64,000 nt of DNA from JAXMDC01 sp046349035 (GCA_046349035.1 JAXMDC010000005.1:1-64000), one strand, 5' to 3'; counted from the first letter of the stretch, positions 23,532 through 33,255 are shown. Program-made: numbers and translations. The notes: generated from the letters alone by a model not told the origin.

Positions 23532-24983
23532 GTGCCCGAAGCGGAGAACAGCGCTGGCTTGGGACTAGGCACTGTATTCGACGAGGCGCGGCTTGCCGCC
23601 CTCAACATCGCCGACCGCGCCGGCGCGATAGCGGCGCCGACGGTGCGCCTTGGCGTCACCGGCCTTGCCCGCGCCGGCAAGACGGTCTTCATCACCGCTC
23701 TCGTTCACAACCTTCTCAGCGGCGGACGGCTGCCGCTGCTTCAGGCCTCAGCCAGCGGCCGCATCGCCGCCGCGACCCTCGACCCCCAGCCGGACGACGC
23801 GGTTCCGCGGTTCGACTACGAAGCTCACATCAAGCGCATGGTCACGGCGCGCGAGTGGCCGGACTCGACCAAGCGCATCGCCGAACTCAGAGTGACGATC
23901 GCCTTCGAGTCGGCCTCGCCGATCGCCCGCGCTCTCGGCCGCAACCGCCTGCACCTCGACATTGTCGACTATCCCGGCGAGTGGCTGCTCGATCTGCCGC
24001 TCCTCGCCAAGGATTTCGCAACCTGGTCGCGGGAGACCCTAGCCCGCGCGCGCCGCTCGGCGCTGCCCGCGGCAACTGCCTGGCTTGCGCGGTTGGACGC
24101 ACTCCCCAGGGCGGCAGGCGCCGACGAGACCACGGCCCGAGACCTGGCGGGCATGTTCACCGCCTATCTTCAAGAGAGCCGCAACGCCGCCTCGCCCGCC
24201 CTCTTGGCGCCTGGCCGGTTTCTTGCGCCCGGCGATCTGGAAGGCTCGCCCGCGCTCACCTTCTCGCCCTTGCCAGCCGCCGAGGGTGGCCTCGCCGCTA
24301 TGATGGCGCACCGCTACGAAGCGTATAAATGGCATGTGGTGCGGCCTTTCTTCCGCGATCACTTTGCCCGCCTCGACCGCCAGATCGTGTTGGTCGACGC
24401 GCTCTCGGCGCTGAATGCCGGTCCCGACGCCCTCGCCGACCTCGAAACCGGATTGGCGGAAATCCTCGCCGCTTTCCGCACCGGTCGGGCCGCCTGGTGG
24501 TCGGCGCTCTTCCGCCGCCGCATCACCCGGCTGCTGATCGCCGCCAACAAGGCCGACCATCTCCATCACGGCGATCACGACCGCCTCGAACGCACCCTTG
24601 CCCATTTGCTTCGGTCGGCGATCGTGTCGGCGGAAGGCGGCGGCGCCGAAGTGGATGTCCTGGCTCTCGCCTCGGTTCGCTCGACCCGCGAAGCGCATGT
24701 CGTCAAGGACGGGACCCGCCTTCCGGCGGTCATCGGCACGCCGATTGCCGGCGGCACCGTCGGCGGCCGTTCGTTCCCCGGCAGCACCGAGATCGCCCTC
24801 TTTCCCGGCGACCTGCCCGACGATCCGCAACAATTGCTGGCGGGTGGCGAGGCTCCGCCGCCGCGGTTTCTCGCCTTCCGCCCGCCACCGCTGGAGACTG
24901 ACGCATCCGGGACCGCCCGCTCCCTCCCGCATATCCGGCTCGACCGCGCCCTGGAGTTTCTCATCGGCGACTATCTCAAATGA
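23532..24983 (+). CDS. YcjX-family GTPase/ATPase
   Basis: The 483-residue protein from a GTG start has a P-loop (GVTGLARAGKTVFITALVHN, about 42-61), DIVDYPGEWLLDLPLL (Walker-B-like, about 140) and the base-recognition motif AANKADHLHH (about 337). These are hallmarks of the YcjX/DUF463 stress-linked GTPase-like family. The next gene, a YcjF-type membrane protein, overlaps by four bases, as in the conserved ycjX-ycjF pair. The cellular role is uncertain; the Enterobacteria homologues sit in the phage-shock region. Confidence 0.9.
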   Translation: MPEAENSAGLGLGTVFDEARLAALNIADRAGAIAAPTVRLGVTGLARAGKTVFITALVHNLLSGGRLPLLQASASGRIAAATLDPQPDDAVPRFDYEAHIKRMVTAREWPDSTKRIAELRVTIAFESASPIARALGRNRLHLDIVDYPGEWLLDLPLLAKDFATWSRETLARARRSALPAATAWLARLDALPRAAGADETTARDLAGMFTAYLQESRNAASPALLAPGRFLAPGDLEGSPALTFSPLPAAEGGLAAMMAHRYEAYKWHVVRPFFRDHFARLDRQIVLVDALSALNAGPDALADLETGLAEILAAFRTGRAAWWSALFRRRITRLLIAANKADHLHHGDHDRLERTLAHLLRSAIVSAEGGGAEVDVLALASVRSTREAHVVKDGTRLPAVIGTPIAGGTVGGRSFPGSTEIALFPGDLPDDPQQLLAGGEAPPPRFLAFRPPPLETDASGTARSLPHIRLDRALEFLIGDYLK

Positions 24984-25969
24984 ACGGCCCACGTCGCCCT
25001 CCTCAGGTCTTCCGGCTCGACGAGGTCGAACTCGAGACGCCGCCTGCGTGGCCCGTGCCCGAGGAATCGCCGCTCGACTCCGACCCGACTGCCCGCCATC
25101 GCCCGCGGGGTCGTTTGGCGGTCGGCGCCTTCCTGACCGCCGTCGCGGGATTAGTGCTCCTGGCGCTCGGCCTGGCGGTTGAGCGGTTGATATCGGACCT
25201 CTTCGGTCGCGCCGGCTGGCTCGGCTGGGTCGGCATCGCCCTGGCCGCAGTTGCCGCCGGCGCCGCGGCGGCGATCGTCCTCCGCGAATTCGGCGGGCTT
25301 CGCGCGCTGCGTCGCCTCCGCCACATCCATGCCCTGGCATCGACCGCAGCCGCTATGGACGACGCGGGGAAGGCCCGCCAGGCGATCCGCGAACTCGCCG
25401 AGTTCTACCGAACGCGCCCGGAAACCGCTCATGCGCGTCAGGCCTTGGCGGTCCATGGCCAGGAGATTATCGATGGACGTGACCTGATCGGCCTCGGCGA
25501 GCGCGAACTCCTGTCGGCCTTCGACGCCTCGGCGCGCCGTGCCGTCCTGGAGAGCGCCAAACGCGTCTCCGCCATAACCGCCGTGTCGCCGCGCGCCGTC
25601 TTCAATGTCGGCTTCGTCTTCGCCGAAACCATCCGCCTGGTCCGCACCGTCGCGCGCCTCTACGGCGGTCCCTCCGCCGCGCTCGGCTTTCTCAAGCTCG
25701 GCAGCGCCGTCGCCGGACACCTGACCCTTACTGGCGGGCTGGCAGCCGGCGACGCCCTCGTCCAGCAACTGGTCGGGCATGGGCTTGCCGCCCGCCTGTC
25801 GGCCCGGCTGGCGGAGGGCCTCGTCAACGGCGTCCTGACCGCGCGCGTCGGCCTGGCGGCCATCGACGTCTGCCGTCCCTTCCCGTTCGTTGCTGTGCGC
25901 CCCCCACGCCTCACCGAGCTCGCCGCCGAACTCGGCCGCGGCGTGACTGGCAGCGGCACGGGCAGCTAG
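24980..25969 (+). CDS. YcjF-family inner-membrane protein (DUF697)
   Basis: The 329-residue protein has a charged Pro-rich N-terminus and two membrane segments (about 48-70 and 79-100: GWVGIALAAVAAGAAAAIVL). A helical DUF697-type domain follows, with AISPRAVFNVGF-like text (ITAVSPRAVFNVGFVFAETI) and GLAARLSARLAEGLVNGVLT. It overlaps ycjX by four bases (ATGA). Its stop lies in CTAG at 25966-25969, shared with the convergent ferredoxin reductase gene. Confidence 0.88.
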   Translation: MNGPRRPPQVFRLDEVELETPPAWPVPEESPLDSDPTARHRPRGRLAVGAFLTAVAGLVLLALGLAVERLISDLFGRAGWLGWVGIALAAVAAGAAAAIVLREFGGLRALRRLRHIHALASTAAAMDDAGKARQAIRELAEFYRTRPETAHARQALAVHGQEIIDGRDLIGLGERELLSAFDASARRAVLESAKRVSAITAVSPRAVFNVGFVFAETIRLVRTVARLYGGPSAALGFLKLGSAVAGHLTLTGGLAAGDALVQQLVGHGLAARLSARLAEGLVNGVLTARVGLAAIDVCRPFPFVAVRPPRLTELAAELGRGVTGSGTGS

Positions 25970-27015
25970 TCGGGGATGAGTCCGAGCTTCTTCTGCAGGC
26001 TGGACGACGAGGTCGTGTACTGGAAAACGACGCGCTTGCCGGGGAACGCCACCGCGCTCGCCGCCTGCGCCATCAGCGCCGCCTCGTGAAATCCCGAAAG
26101 GATAAGCTTCAGCTTGCCGGGATAAGTGTTGATGTCGCCGATGGCGAAAACGCCCGGCTCGGAGGTCTGGAACTTTTCGGTGTCGACCGGGATGAGGTTG
26201 TCGGCGAGGCGCAGGCCCCAGTTGGCGAGCGGCCCGAGCTTCATCGTTAGCCCGAAGAACGGCAGGATGCGATTGACCGCGAACTCCGTCACTTCGCCCT
26301 TGGCGTCCTTGACGAGAACGGCGGAAACCTCGCCGTTGTCGCCTTTGAGGCCCGCCATCTGCCCGAGCGCCAGCCGCACCTTCCCCGCCGCGACCATCTC
26401 CCGCATCTGGTCGACGCTATGCGGTGCGGCGCGGAACTCGTCCCGACGATGGAGCAGCGTCAGACTGCGCGCGATCGGCTGCAGCGCCAGCGTCCAATCG
26501 AGAGCCGAATCGCCGCCGCCGACGATGAGAACGTCCTTCCCGCGAAAGTCCTCCATCCGGCGCACGGAGTAGTAGACCGACGTTCCTTCGAAGGCTTCGA
26601 TCCCCGGAACGGGGGGACGCTTCGGCTGGAAGGAACCGCCGCCGGCAGCGATGACCACCACCTTCGCGACGAATTCTTTGCCGCGATCGGTACGGAGGCG
26701 GAAGCGACCGTCTTCCAACCGCTCCAGCGTCTCGACCATTTCGCCGAGATGGAAGGTCGGATTGAAGGGACGGATCTGCTCCAACAGGTTGCGGATAAGG
26801 TCGCCGCCGGTGACCACCGGCAACCCCGGGATGTCGTAGATCGGCTTCTCCGGATAGAGCTCCGCGCACTGCCCGCCCGGCTTGTCGAGGATGTCCACGA
26901 CCTGGGCGGAGATATCGAGGAGGCCGAGCTGAAAGACGGCGAAAAGACCGACCGGTCCGGCGCCGACGATGACCGCATCGCACTCCAGCAGTCCGGACGC
27001 CGCGTTGCCGCTCAT
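25966..27015 (-). CDS. Thioredoxin-reductase-like ferredoxin/flavodoxin-NADP+ reductase
   Basis: The product is 349 residues from the ATG at 27015, two bases after the ferredoxin stop; longer upstream frames run through the ferredoxin gene. The FAD site is CDAVIVGAGPVGLFAVFQLG (about 12-31) and the NADP site is KDVLIVGGGDSALDWTLAL. The CxxC redox centre of true thioredoxin reductases is absent, as in the TrxR-like FNR family. The C-terminal SSSSLQKKLGLIPD stacking tail is typical. It presumably reduces the 2Fe-2S ferredoxin encoded just upstream. It ends on a CTAG shared with ycjF. Confidence 0.92.
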   Translation of the reverse strand: MSGNAASGLLECDAVIVGAGPVGLFAVFQLGLLDISAQVVDILDKPGGQCAELYPEKPIYDIPGLPVVTGGDLIRNLLEQIRPFNPTFHLGEMVETLERLEDGRFRLRTDRGKEFVAKVVVIAAGGGSFQPKRPPVPGIEAFEGTSVYYSVRRMEDFRGKDVLIVGGGDSALDWTLALQPIARSLTLLHRRDEFRAAPHSVDQMREMVAAGKVRLALGQMAGLKGDNGEVSAVLVKDAKGEVTEFAVNRILPFFGLTMKLGPLANWGLRLADNLIPVDTEKFQTSEPGVFAIGDINTYPGKLKLILSGFHEAALMAQAASAVAFPGKRVVFQYTTSSSSLQKKLGLIPD

Positions 27016-27017
27016 CT

Positions 27018-27338
27018 CTAACCCTGTCGCTCGGGTATCCGCACGATCAATCCATCCAACGCGTCGCTGACACGGATTTGGCAGGAGAGGCGCGAAGTCG
27101 GCCGCACATCGTAGGCGAAGTCGAGCATATCCTCTTCCATCGCCGACGGCTCGCCGGCCGCCGCCTTCCAGGCGTCGTCGACATAGACGTGGCAAGTCGC
27201 GCACGCGCAGGCGCCACCGCACTCGGCCTCGATGCCGGGCACGCTGTTACGCACGGCGTTTTCCATCACCGTCGTGCCTTTGGCCGCTTCAACGACGTAA
27301 GGCACGCCATCGGCGGCAATGTATGTAATCCGAGGCAT
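27018..27338 (-). CDS. Adrenodoxin-type 2Fe-2S ferredoxin
   Basis: The 106-residue ferredoxin has the cluster motif C40-x5-C46-x2-C49 (AECGGACACATCHVYV) and a fourth cysteine in RLSCQI (about 86). This spacing is typical of the adrenodoxin/putidaredoxin and Isc Fdx class. It lies two bases upstream of the ferredoxin reductase gene, so they probably form an electron-transfer pair. The terminal partner (P450, Fe-S assembly or haem oxygenase) is not visible here. Confidence 0.93.
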   Translation of the reverse strand: MPRITYIAADGVPYVVEAAKGTTVMENAVRNSVPGIEAECGGACACATCHVYVDDAWKAAAGEPSAMEEDMLDFAYDVRPTSRLSCQIRVSDALDGLIVRIPERQG

Positions 27339-27374
27339 GAGAGCCCGACTGCGGGGAGGAGCGGAGCCCGGCCT

Positions 27375-27788
27375 CTATATGGGATTTGCCTCGCCCGCGC
27401 CAACGCGCAAGTCGTCGCTGCCGATGAGAGTGCGAACGAACGCGACCGCCCGTGCAGCCTCGGCGGCGAGCCGCTCGACGCCTTCTGCATCCTCCACAGC
27501 CGATTGCTCCAGCGCTTCCGCCGCCGCAGCGAGCCCGAAGGCGCCGACCGCAAGCGCCGATCCCCTGAGGAGATGGGCGGCAGCTTTACGGTCGTTAGCC
27601 TCGGCGCAGCGCATCGCCGGCACTCGTGCTCCGACCTGGCTGACGAATAGACGCAGAACCTCCTGTTCCAGTGCCGCTTGCCCAAACGTCTGCTGCCGCA
27701 GGTGCAGGAGGTCGATCGGATCGGAGCGCTGGCCGCCGCTGGGAGTGGGTTCGGCGGAACCTGCCGCAACCGCAGATGGTCGGCGCAT
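27375..27788 (-). CDS. HPt (histidine phosphotransfer) domain protein
   Basis: The 137-residue single-domain protein has the phosphorylatable His72 in KAAAHLLRGSALAVGAFGLA, matching the HPt pattern H-x-L-[KR]-G-S. The surrounding helices form the expected four-helix bundle. It has no kinase or receiver attached, so it should shuttle phosphate in a multistep relay. A perfect CtrA box lies about 92 bases upstream. It is 36 bases from the ferredoxin gene on the same strand; a functional link is unclear. Confidence 0.82.
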   Translation of the reverse strand: MRRPSAVAAGSAEPTPSGGQRSDPIDLLHLRQQTFGQAALEQEVLRLFVSQVGARVPAMRCAEANDRKAAAHLLRGSALAVGAFGLAAAAEALEQSAVEDAEGVERLAAEAARAVAFVRTLIGSDDLRVGAGEANPI

Positions 27789-28207
27789 GGAAACCCGGGC
27801 CTTTCCTTACCAGTCGCGGTCCACCCTAGCCCCGCTCCCCCAGCCGATTCGTTAACCGGGGCCCGCCGCCGGCGCTTTCTTAAAATATCGTTAACAACCC
27901 CGCCCAACGCCTCCCCCGCCAAGGCTTTGGCAATCGCCAAACGCCACAGATTTGGCGTGTTTTGAGCCAATTTGAAGCCGTGGGACGAGCCCGAGTTTCT
28001 TGTTCCTAGCCCATCGATCTGCCATTAGGATGGCCGGTAGCGAAGGCGGGAACGGACCGGGGCGCGAGGGGAACAACCCGCGCTTTTGTCACAGTTCGGC
28101 GGGGCTGGCGGCGGCCCTGTCGGCGGCAGTCCGCGCTTTGTGCACGTCAGTCGGGCGGGGCCGACCGAGCGCCGATGATGTGCTGAGTACGACGCGAGGC
28201 AGCGAGA
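27789..28207. other. Divergent control region, HPt gene and giant coiled-coil gene
   Basis: 419 bases, unusually AT-rich in part for this window. It contains GTTAACC (27851-27857), a perfect CtrA box (27880-27895) and an inverted repeat CGCCAAA/TTTGGCG (27935-27941 with 27951-27957). No supported gene. Confidence 0.6.
27880..27895. promoter_or_regulatory. Perfect CtrA box TTAA-N7-TTAAC
   Basis: TTAA (27880-27883), AATATCG, then TTAAC (27891-27895) is an exact match to the full CtrA consensus. It lies 92 bases upstream of the HPt gene and 313 bases upstream of the giant coiled-coil gene, so it could control either or both. Confidence 0.65.
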
Positions 28208-31200
28208 ATGGCGACCAACCCCAAAGCCAAGAACCCCAGCGAGGAAGCCCTTTCGGCTGTGGAGGAGGCGCTGCGTCTCGACTTCGGCGGACCCGAGGGC
28301 GCCGCTCCGCCGACCGAACCGCGTCGCGAACCGGACCAGGCGGCTCTGCGCCCGCCGCGGCCGGCCTTGCGCAACGATAAACGCCTTGAACCGCCGGAGC
28401 CGCCGGCTCGGGCCGGCGAGCCGCGCCGCGACGTCCGCCGCCCCGACCCGACACAGCAGCGCCGTCCCGAGCCGCCACGCCGCAACGAGCCGCCGCGCCG
28501 GCCGGAGCCGGCGTCGGCCTTCCCGGCCGATGCGCCCCCGCCGCCACGCCAGCGCGCGCCTGGCGACGCACAGCGTCCACGCCGCCTTGCGGCTAACGAC
28601 GACCGGCGGAGCGCCTTCTCGGCGAGCCAGCGGCGTCCGTCGCGACTGATCTATCCGATCGCCGGCCTGCTCACCCTTCTGTGGACGGTGATCGTCCTCG
28701 GCCTTGCCCTCAGCGGCAGCGGCGAATCCCTCGGCCTCGGCGCGGGGCTGGACGGGCAGCATTTCGGCTCGCTGCTTCTCACTCTCCTGCTGCCGATCGG
28801 GTTCATTTGGGGCTTCGCCCTAATGACCTGGCGCTCGCAGGAGATGCGCATCGTCGCCGACGCCGTGGCCGAGATGGCCGCGCGCCTGTCGGAACCAGAG
28901 AATCTCGCGACCGACACCGTGCTGACGGTCAGCCAGGCGATCCGCCGCGAGGTATCGGCGGTCGGCGACGGCATCGAACGCGCGCTTGCCCGCGCCGGCG
29001 AACTCGAACTGCTCGTCCAGAGCGAAGTCTCCTCGCTCGAGCGCTCCTATGCCGATAACGAGCTGCGGATGCGCAGCCTGATCGACGATCTCGCCGGCCA
29101 GCGCGAAGCCATCGTCGTCAACTCCGAGCGCGTCCGGGCCGCGATCGTCAGCGCCCAGGAATCGCTGTCGAAGGACCTGCGCATTGCCAGCGAGTCCATC
29201 GCCGAGAACGTCACCCACTCCGGCAACCGCATCACCGTTGCGCTCGCCGACCGCGGCGAGCAGATCACCATGGCGCTCGGCTCGGCCGGCGAAGCGATCG
29301 TCTCCAAGCTCGCCAGCCGCGGCGAAGACCTGGTGCGCCGCCTCGGCGGCACCGTCGAGGAGGTGAGCACCTCGCTCGCCCGCACCGGCACCGCCGTGAC
29401 CGAAACGCTGCTGGAGCGGAGCGCCGAGATCAACCAGATGCTCGACACCACCGGCCGCGCCATGGGCGACACCGTCGCCACCCGCGGTCAGCAGGTGCAG
29501 GAGATCCTCGGCCGCATCGGCAAGGAACTGACCGACGTTCTGGAACGCCGCACCAACGAGATCACCCGCTCGATGTCGGCCACCGGCAATCAGGTTGCCG
29601 AGACCATTTCCAACCATGCGCGCGAGGTGAACGAGGCGCTCAAGGCCAACAGCGAGACGCTGCTCGTCGACCTGTCGCTGCGCGGTCAGGAGATCACCGA
29701 CAAGCTCGACGAAGCCGGCGACCGCATCGCCGAGACCATCACCAAAGGCGGCGGCCAACTCGCCGACCGGCTGTCCACCACCGGCGATCGCATCTTCGAG
29801 GCGATCTCGGTCCACGGCAACGAACTCACCGAGCGCCTGGCTTCGACCGGCGAGAGCATCTCCTCGACCATCCAGTCGCGCACCGCCTCGCTCCGCGACA
29901 TCATCGAAACCGCCACCAGTGCCGTCAACGAGTCCTTCGACAACCGCGGCGCCGAGCTGACCGCACGTCTTGCCACCGTCGGCGGCGAAGTCGCCAAGGC
30001 GATCGCCGTCCGTGGCCTCAAGATCAACGAGACGATCATCGCCTCGGGCACCGAGATCGCCGATAGGATCGCCACCGAAGGCGGCCGCATCCATCAGCAG
30101 ATCGTCGACTCCAGCTCGGCGGTGGCCGATGCCATCGAGACCCGTGGCGCTTCTATTCATCAGAAGATCCTGGTCTCCGGGCGCGACGCGGCCAATGCAA
30201 TCGAGTCGCGCGGCGTCGCCATCCACGAGAAGATCGTCTCCTCCGGCGGCGCTATCGCCGACGCCATCGCCACCACCGGCGACGCCATCCGGCGCGGCAT
30301 GGAGGAACATTTCGCCGCGGTCGACGACACCATGAACGTGCGCGGGCCGGACCTGATCCGCGAACTCGGCACCAAGGCCGCAGAACTCGAGTCCGCGTTC
30401 AACCTCCGCCTCAACGAATTCACCAATGTCGTCACCGGAACGATCGACAACGTCGCCGAGGCCCTGAACAGCAATGCCGCACGCGTCGACGAAGCGCTCG
30501 ACAGCCGGTCGCGGCAGATGAACCAGAACCTTCTCGATCGCACCCGCCAGATCGCCGAGACCTTCACCAGCGGTCAGGCCGATCTCACCAACGTCATCGA
30601 CCGCCAGCTTTCAGTGCTCGGCGATCGCCTGTCGACGATCCAGAACGACCTTGGCGGCACCGCCGAGCGGGCCGTCAACGCCCTCGACGAGCGGGTCGGT
30701 CGCGTTGCCGAGGCCTTCGGCCGCGGCCAGGCCGATCTCGGGCAGCTCATCGACGGCCGCCTTGCCGAAGTCAGCGGCCGCTTGGCCGCGCGCACGCAGG
30801 AGCTCTCGGTCCTGCTCAACGGCCGCATCGGCACGCTGAACCAGGAGCTCGGCATCCGCGCCACGGAAATCGCCGAAACCCTCGACAACCGCGCCGCGCG
30901 CATCGAGCACATCCTTGACGATCGCCTCGGCGTCATCACCCAGACGCTGGAGTCGCGCACCGACGGCGTCGCCGCCAACTTGCGCGCGGTCTTCACCGAC
31001 GTGATCGACCGCCTGGCCAACGAGTCCAGCAACACCGCTTCGCTCGTCCGCAACGTCGCCGGCGAAGCCGCCACCGCCCTTGCCGGATCCGTCCGCGACC
31101 TTGAGACCGCAGTCGGCGAACGGGCCCGCAATGCCGCCCTGGCGATCGACGAGCGCACGCGCGAGTTCAACAACACGCTTGCCGGCCGCAGCCGCGAACT

Positions 31201-33088
31201 CGCCGCCCTGCTCGACGCCGATGGCAACGAGCTGCTGCGCGCCCTCGACCAGCGCGGCACCGATGTCACCAACCGCGCCATCGAATCGGGCGAGCGCATC
31301 CGCGCCAATGTCGGCAGCGTGCTCGACCGCCTGGCTCAGTCGCACGATTCTCTGCAAAACATCCTCGCCCAGACCTCCGACAACATCGCCCGCATCGAAG
31401 CCCACCTCGCCGACCGCTCGCGTGAGTTCCGCGGCGCGGTCGACCATGCCGTGCAGTCGACCGAACTGTCTTCGACCGAGCTCGCCGGACAAGTGCGCAA
31501 CCTGCGTGGCGTCACGGACGAGGTGCTGGGAAGCGTCGGCTCGATCGCCGAACGCCTGGAGTCGCAAGGCCGAGCCCTCACCGACGTGGCGCGACTGCTG
31601 ACCGACACCAACCGTCAGGCCGAGGCGGCGGTGGACGAGCGTCGGCGCGCCTTTGAGCAGCTGACTGAGCGGCTCAACGAGCGCAGCCTGTCGCTGGAGC
31701 AGGCGATGCGCGGATTCGCCGATGCGATGGCGTCGGAGATCAAGACCGCTGAGTTGCGCGCCGTCGATTTCGGCCGTCAGCTGGCCGAGGGTGCCTCGCG
31801 CGCGGTCAAGAACGTGGCGCAGGAGTTCCAGGGCCTGAACGCCACGGCCGAGGCACAAGGCGGTCGCGCCGCCGAAGCCGTGCGCCAGGCTAACCGCGCT
31901 CTCGCCGAGGAGATGAACCAGGCCGTCGTTGCGGCAACGCAGCGCTTCGCCGATGCCACGCGCGAGATGAAGCACGCCGCCGAATCGATGCGGAGCGAAC
32001 TCAACCTCACCCGCGAGGAGCTGAAGCGCGGCGTCCTCGACCTGCCGCAGGAGACGCGCGAAAGCGCCGACGCCATGCGCCGGGTGGTTGGCGACCAGAT
32101 CAAGGCCCTTGCAGAGTTGTCGGCGATCGTCACCCGCCATGGCCAGTCGCTCGACCTTGCAACTCCCGCCGCCCCCAGCGAGCGGCCCTCGACCATCCGC
32201 AGCATTGAGACGCGCTCCACGCCGGCGCCTTTGAGCCCGCCGCCGTCCGCGACGCTGGCCGATGCGCCGTCCTCTCGCCTCACCTCGCCGCCGGCAGAGC
32301 GCCGCCCGCTGAGCGGTTCCGACATTCGGCCGCTGTCGGAGACGACGCGCCCGGCGTCCTCGTTCGGCAGCGACCCGCTGCCGCCGCGCCCGTCGGCGCT
32401 TGGATCGGGCGCCACGCCCGCCGCCGAGATCCGCCGTCCGGCCTCGACGGAGCCTCTCCGCCCCGCCAACAGCGACAAGGCCGCGCCGACTCCCGCTTCC
32501 CGCCCCCTCACCCCGGCGCCGCCGGCACCGCGTGCGGTCATCACCCCTGCTCCGCCGGCACCGGCCCCAGAGAAGGCGCGCCCGGCCAGCGGTGCGGCGC
32601 CGACCCCGCCCCCCGCCGGCACCCGGCCGACCGGATGGATGAGCGACCTTCTGCGCCGCGCTTCGACCGATGAGGAGCCGACGCCTCCGCCGCCGCCGCG
32701 CGCCAACGGCACGGCGCCGGTCGCCCCCAGCCGCTCCTCCGAGCGTAATGCCGAGGCGCTCACCACGCTGTCCGGCGATATCGCTCGCGCCATCGATCAT
32801 CAGGCGGCGATCGAGCTGTGGGATCGCCACCGCAAGGGCGAACGGCATATCTTCACCCGCCGCCTCTACACCATGCAGGGGCAGCAGACCTTCGACGAAA
32901 TCCGCCGCAAATATCAGCGCGACCGCGACTTCCAGTCGGCGGTGGACCGCTACGTCGCCGACTTCGAGAAGCTGCTCGGCGAGGTCGGCAAGAACAGCCG
33001 CGACGGCGCTGCCAGCAACGCCTACCTCGTCTCCGACACCGGCAAGGTCTACACCATGCTGGCGCACGCCAGCGGGCGCTTCGACTAA
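28208..33088 (+). CDS. Giant membrane-anchored coiled-coil protein, GPR-like (apolipoprotein-type repeats)
   Basis: The 1626-residue protein has four regions. A Pro/Arg-rich disordered N-terminus (1-145) precedes two close membrane segments (about 147-169 and 187-207). A very long helical region follows (about 210-1310), much of it in 22-residue apolipoprotein-type repeats; for example DRIFEAISVHGNELTERLAS begins one of at least eight consecutive 22-mers. Next come a Pro/Ser/Ala-rich linker (about 1320-1510) and a conserved C-terminal domain (IELWDRHRKGERHIFTRRLY, then QGQQTFDEIRRKYQRDRDF). The layout resembles the Rhizobiales growth-pole-ring (GPR) protein of Agrobacterium, which organises polar growth; this rests on architecture and recalled sequence style, not a search. 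A CtrA box lies upstream. Confidence 0.8.
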   Translation: MATNPKAKNPSEEALSAVEEALRLDFGGPEGAAPPTEPRREPDQAALRPPRPALRNDKRLEPPEPPARAGEPRRDVRRPDPTQQRRPEPPRRNEPPRRPEPASAFPADAPPPPRQRAPGDAQRPRRLAANDDRRSAFSASQRRPSRLIYPIAGLLTLLWTVIVLGLALSGSGESLGLGAGLDGQHFGSLLLTLLLPIGFIWGFALMTWRSQEMRIVADAVAEMAARLSEPENLATDTVLTVSQAIRREVSAVGDGIERALARAGELELLVQSEVSSLERSYADNELRMRSLIDDLAGQREAIVVNSERVRAAIVSAQESLSKDLRIASESIAENVTHSGNRITVALADRGEQITMALGSAGEAIVSKLASRGEDLVRRLGGTVEEVSTSLARTGTAVTETLLERSAEINQMLDTTGRAMGDTVATRGQQVQEILGRIGKELTDVLERRTNEITRSMSATGNQVAETISNHAREVNEALKANSETLLVDLSLRGQEITDKLDEAGDRIAETITKGGGQLADRLSTTGDRIFEAISVHGNELTERLASTGESISSTIQSRTASLRDIIETATSAVNESFDNRGAELTARLATVGGEVAKAIAVRGLKINETIIASGTEIADRIATEGGRIHQQIVDSSSAVADAIETRGASIHQKILVSGRDAANAIESRGVAIHEKIVSSGGAIADAIATTGDAIRRGMEEHFAAVDDTMNVRGPDLIRELGTKAAELESAFNLRLNEFTNVVTGTIDNVAEALNSNAARVDEALDSRSRQMNQNLLDRTRQIAETFTSGQADLTNVIDRQLSVLGDRLSTIQNDLGGTAERAVNALDERVGRVAEAFGRGQADLGQLIDGRLAEVSGRLAARTQELSVLLNGRIGTLNQELGIRATEIAETLDNRAARIEHILDDRLGVITQTLESRTDGVAANLRAVFTDVIDRLANESSNTASLVRNVAGEAATALAGSVRDLETAVGERARNAALAIDERTREFNNTLAGRSRELAALLDADGNELLRALDQRGTDVTNRAIESGERIRANVGSVLDRLAQSHDSLQNILAQTSDNIARIEAHLADRSREFRGAVDHAVQSTELSSTELAGQVRNLRGVTDEVLGSVGSIAERLESQGRALTDVARLLTDTNRQAEAAVDERRRAFEQLTERLNERSLSLEQAMRGFADAMASEIKTAELRAVDFGRQLAEGASRAVKNVAQEFQGLNATAEAQGGRAAEAVRQANRALAEEMNQAVVAATQRFADATREMKHAAESMRSELNLTREELKRGVLDLPQETRESADAMRRVVGDQIKALAELSAIVTRHGQSLDLATPAAPSERPSTIRSIETRSTPAPLSPPPSATLADAPSSRLTSPPAERRPLSGSDIRPLSETTRPASSFGSDPLPPRPSALGSGATPAAEIRRPASTEPLRPANSDKAAPTPASRPLTPAPPAPRAVITPAPPAPAPEKARPASGAAPTPPPAGTRPTGWMSDLLRRASTDEEPTPPPPPRANGTAPVAPSRSSERNAEALTTLSGDIARAIDHQAAIELWDRHRKGERHIFTRRLYTMQGQQTFDEIRRKYQRDRDFQSAVDRYVADFEKLLGEVGKNSRDGAASNAYLVSDTGKVYTMLAHASGRFD

Positions 33089-33174
33089 GCGACTCACCGG
33101 ACCTTCGTCGCCCTCGCCCAGACTGGGGCGGGGCCGGCAGCCATCTCGCACGGCGGCGCCCCGCCGGAAGCACG

Positions 33175-33198
33175 TGTCGCACTTGTTCTGGTAACGCC
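33175..33198 (+). repeat. Dispersed repeat, copy A
   Basis: TGTCGCACTTGTTCTGGTAA followed by CGCC. It shares the TGTCGCACTTG and GGTAAsGCC blocks with copy B and, in inverse orientation, with C and D. Confidence 0.6.
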
Positions 33199-33255
33199 GC
33201 CGGCTGGCGGCCCCCTGCCCGCCAGACACGGGCGATACAGCCGCCCCCCGCCGTC

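Noticed and set aside
28820..30310. 496-codon minus-strand ORF antisense to the coiled-coil repeats
   Set aside because: It mirrors the 22-residue repeat of the sense protein and shows no independent features.
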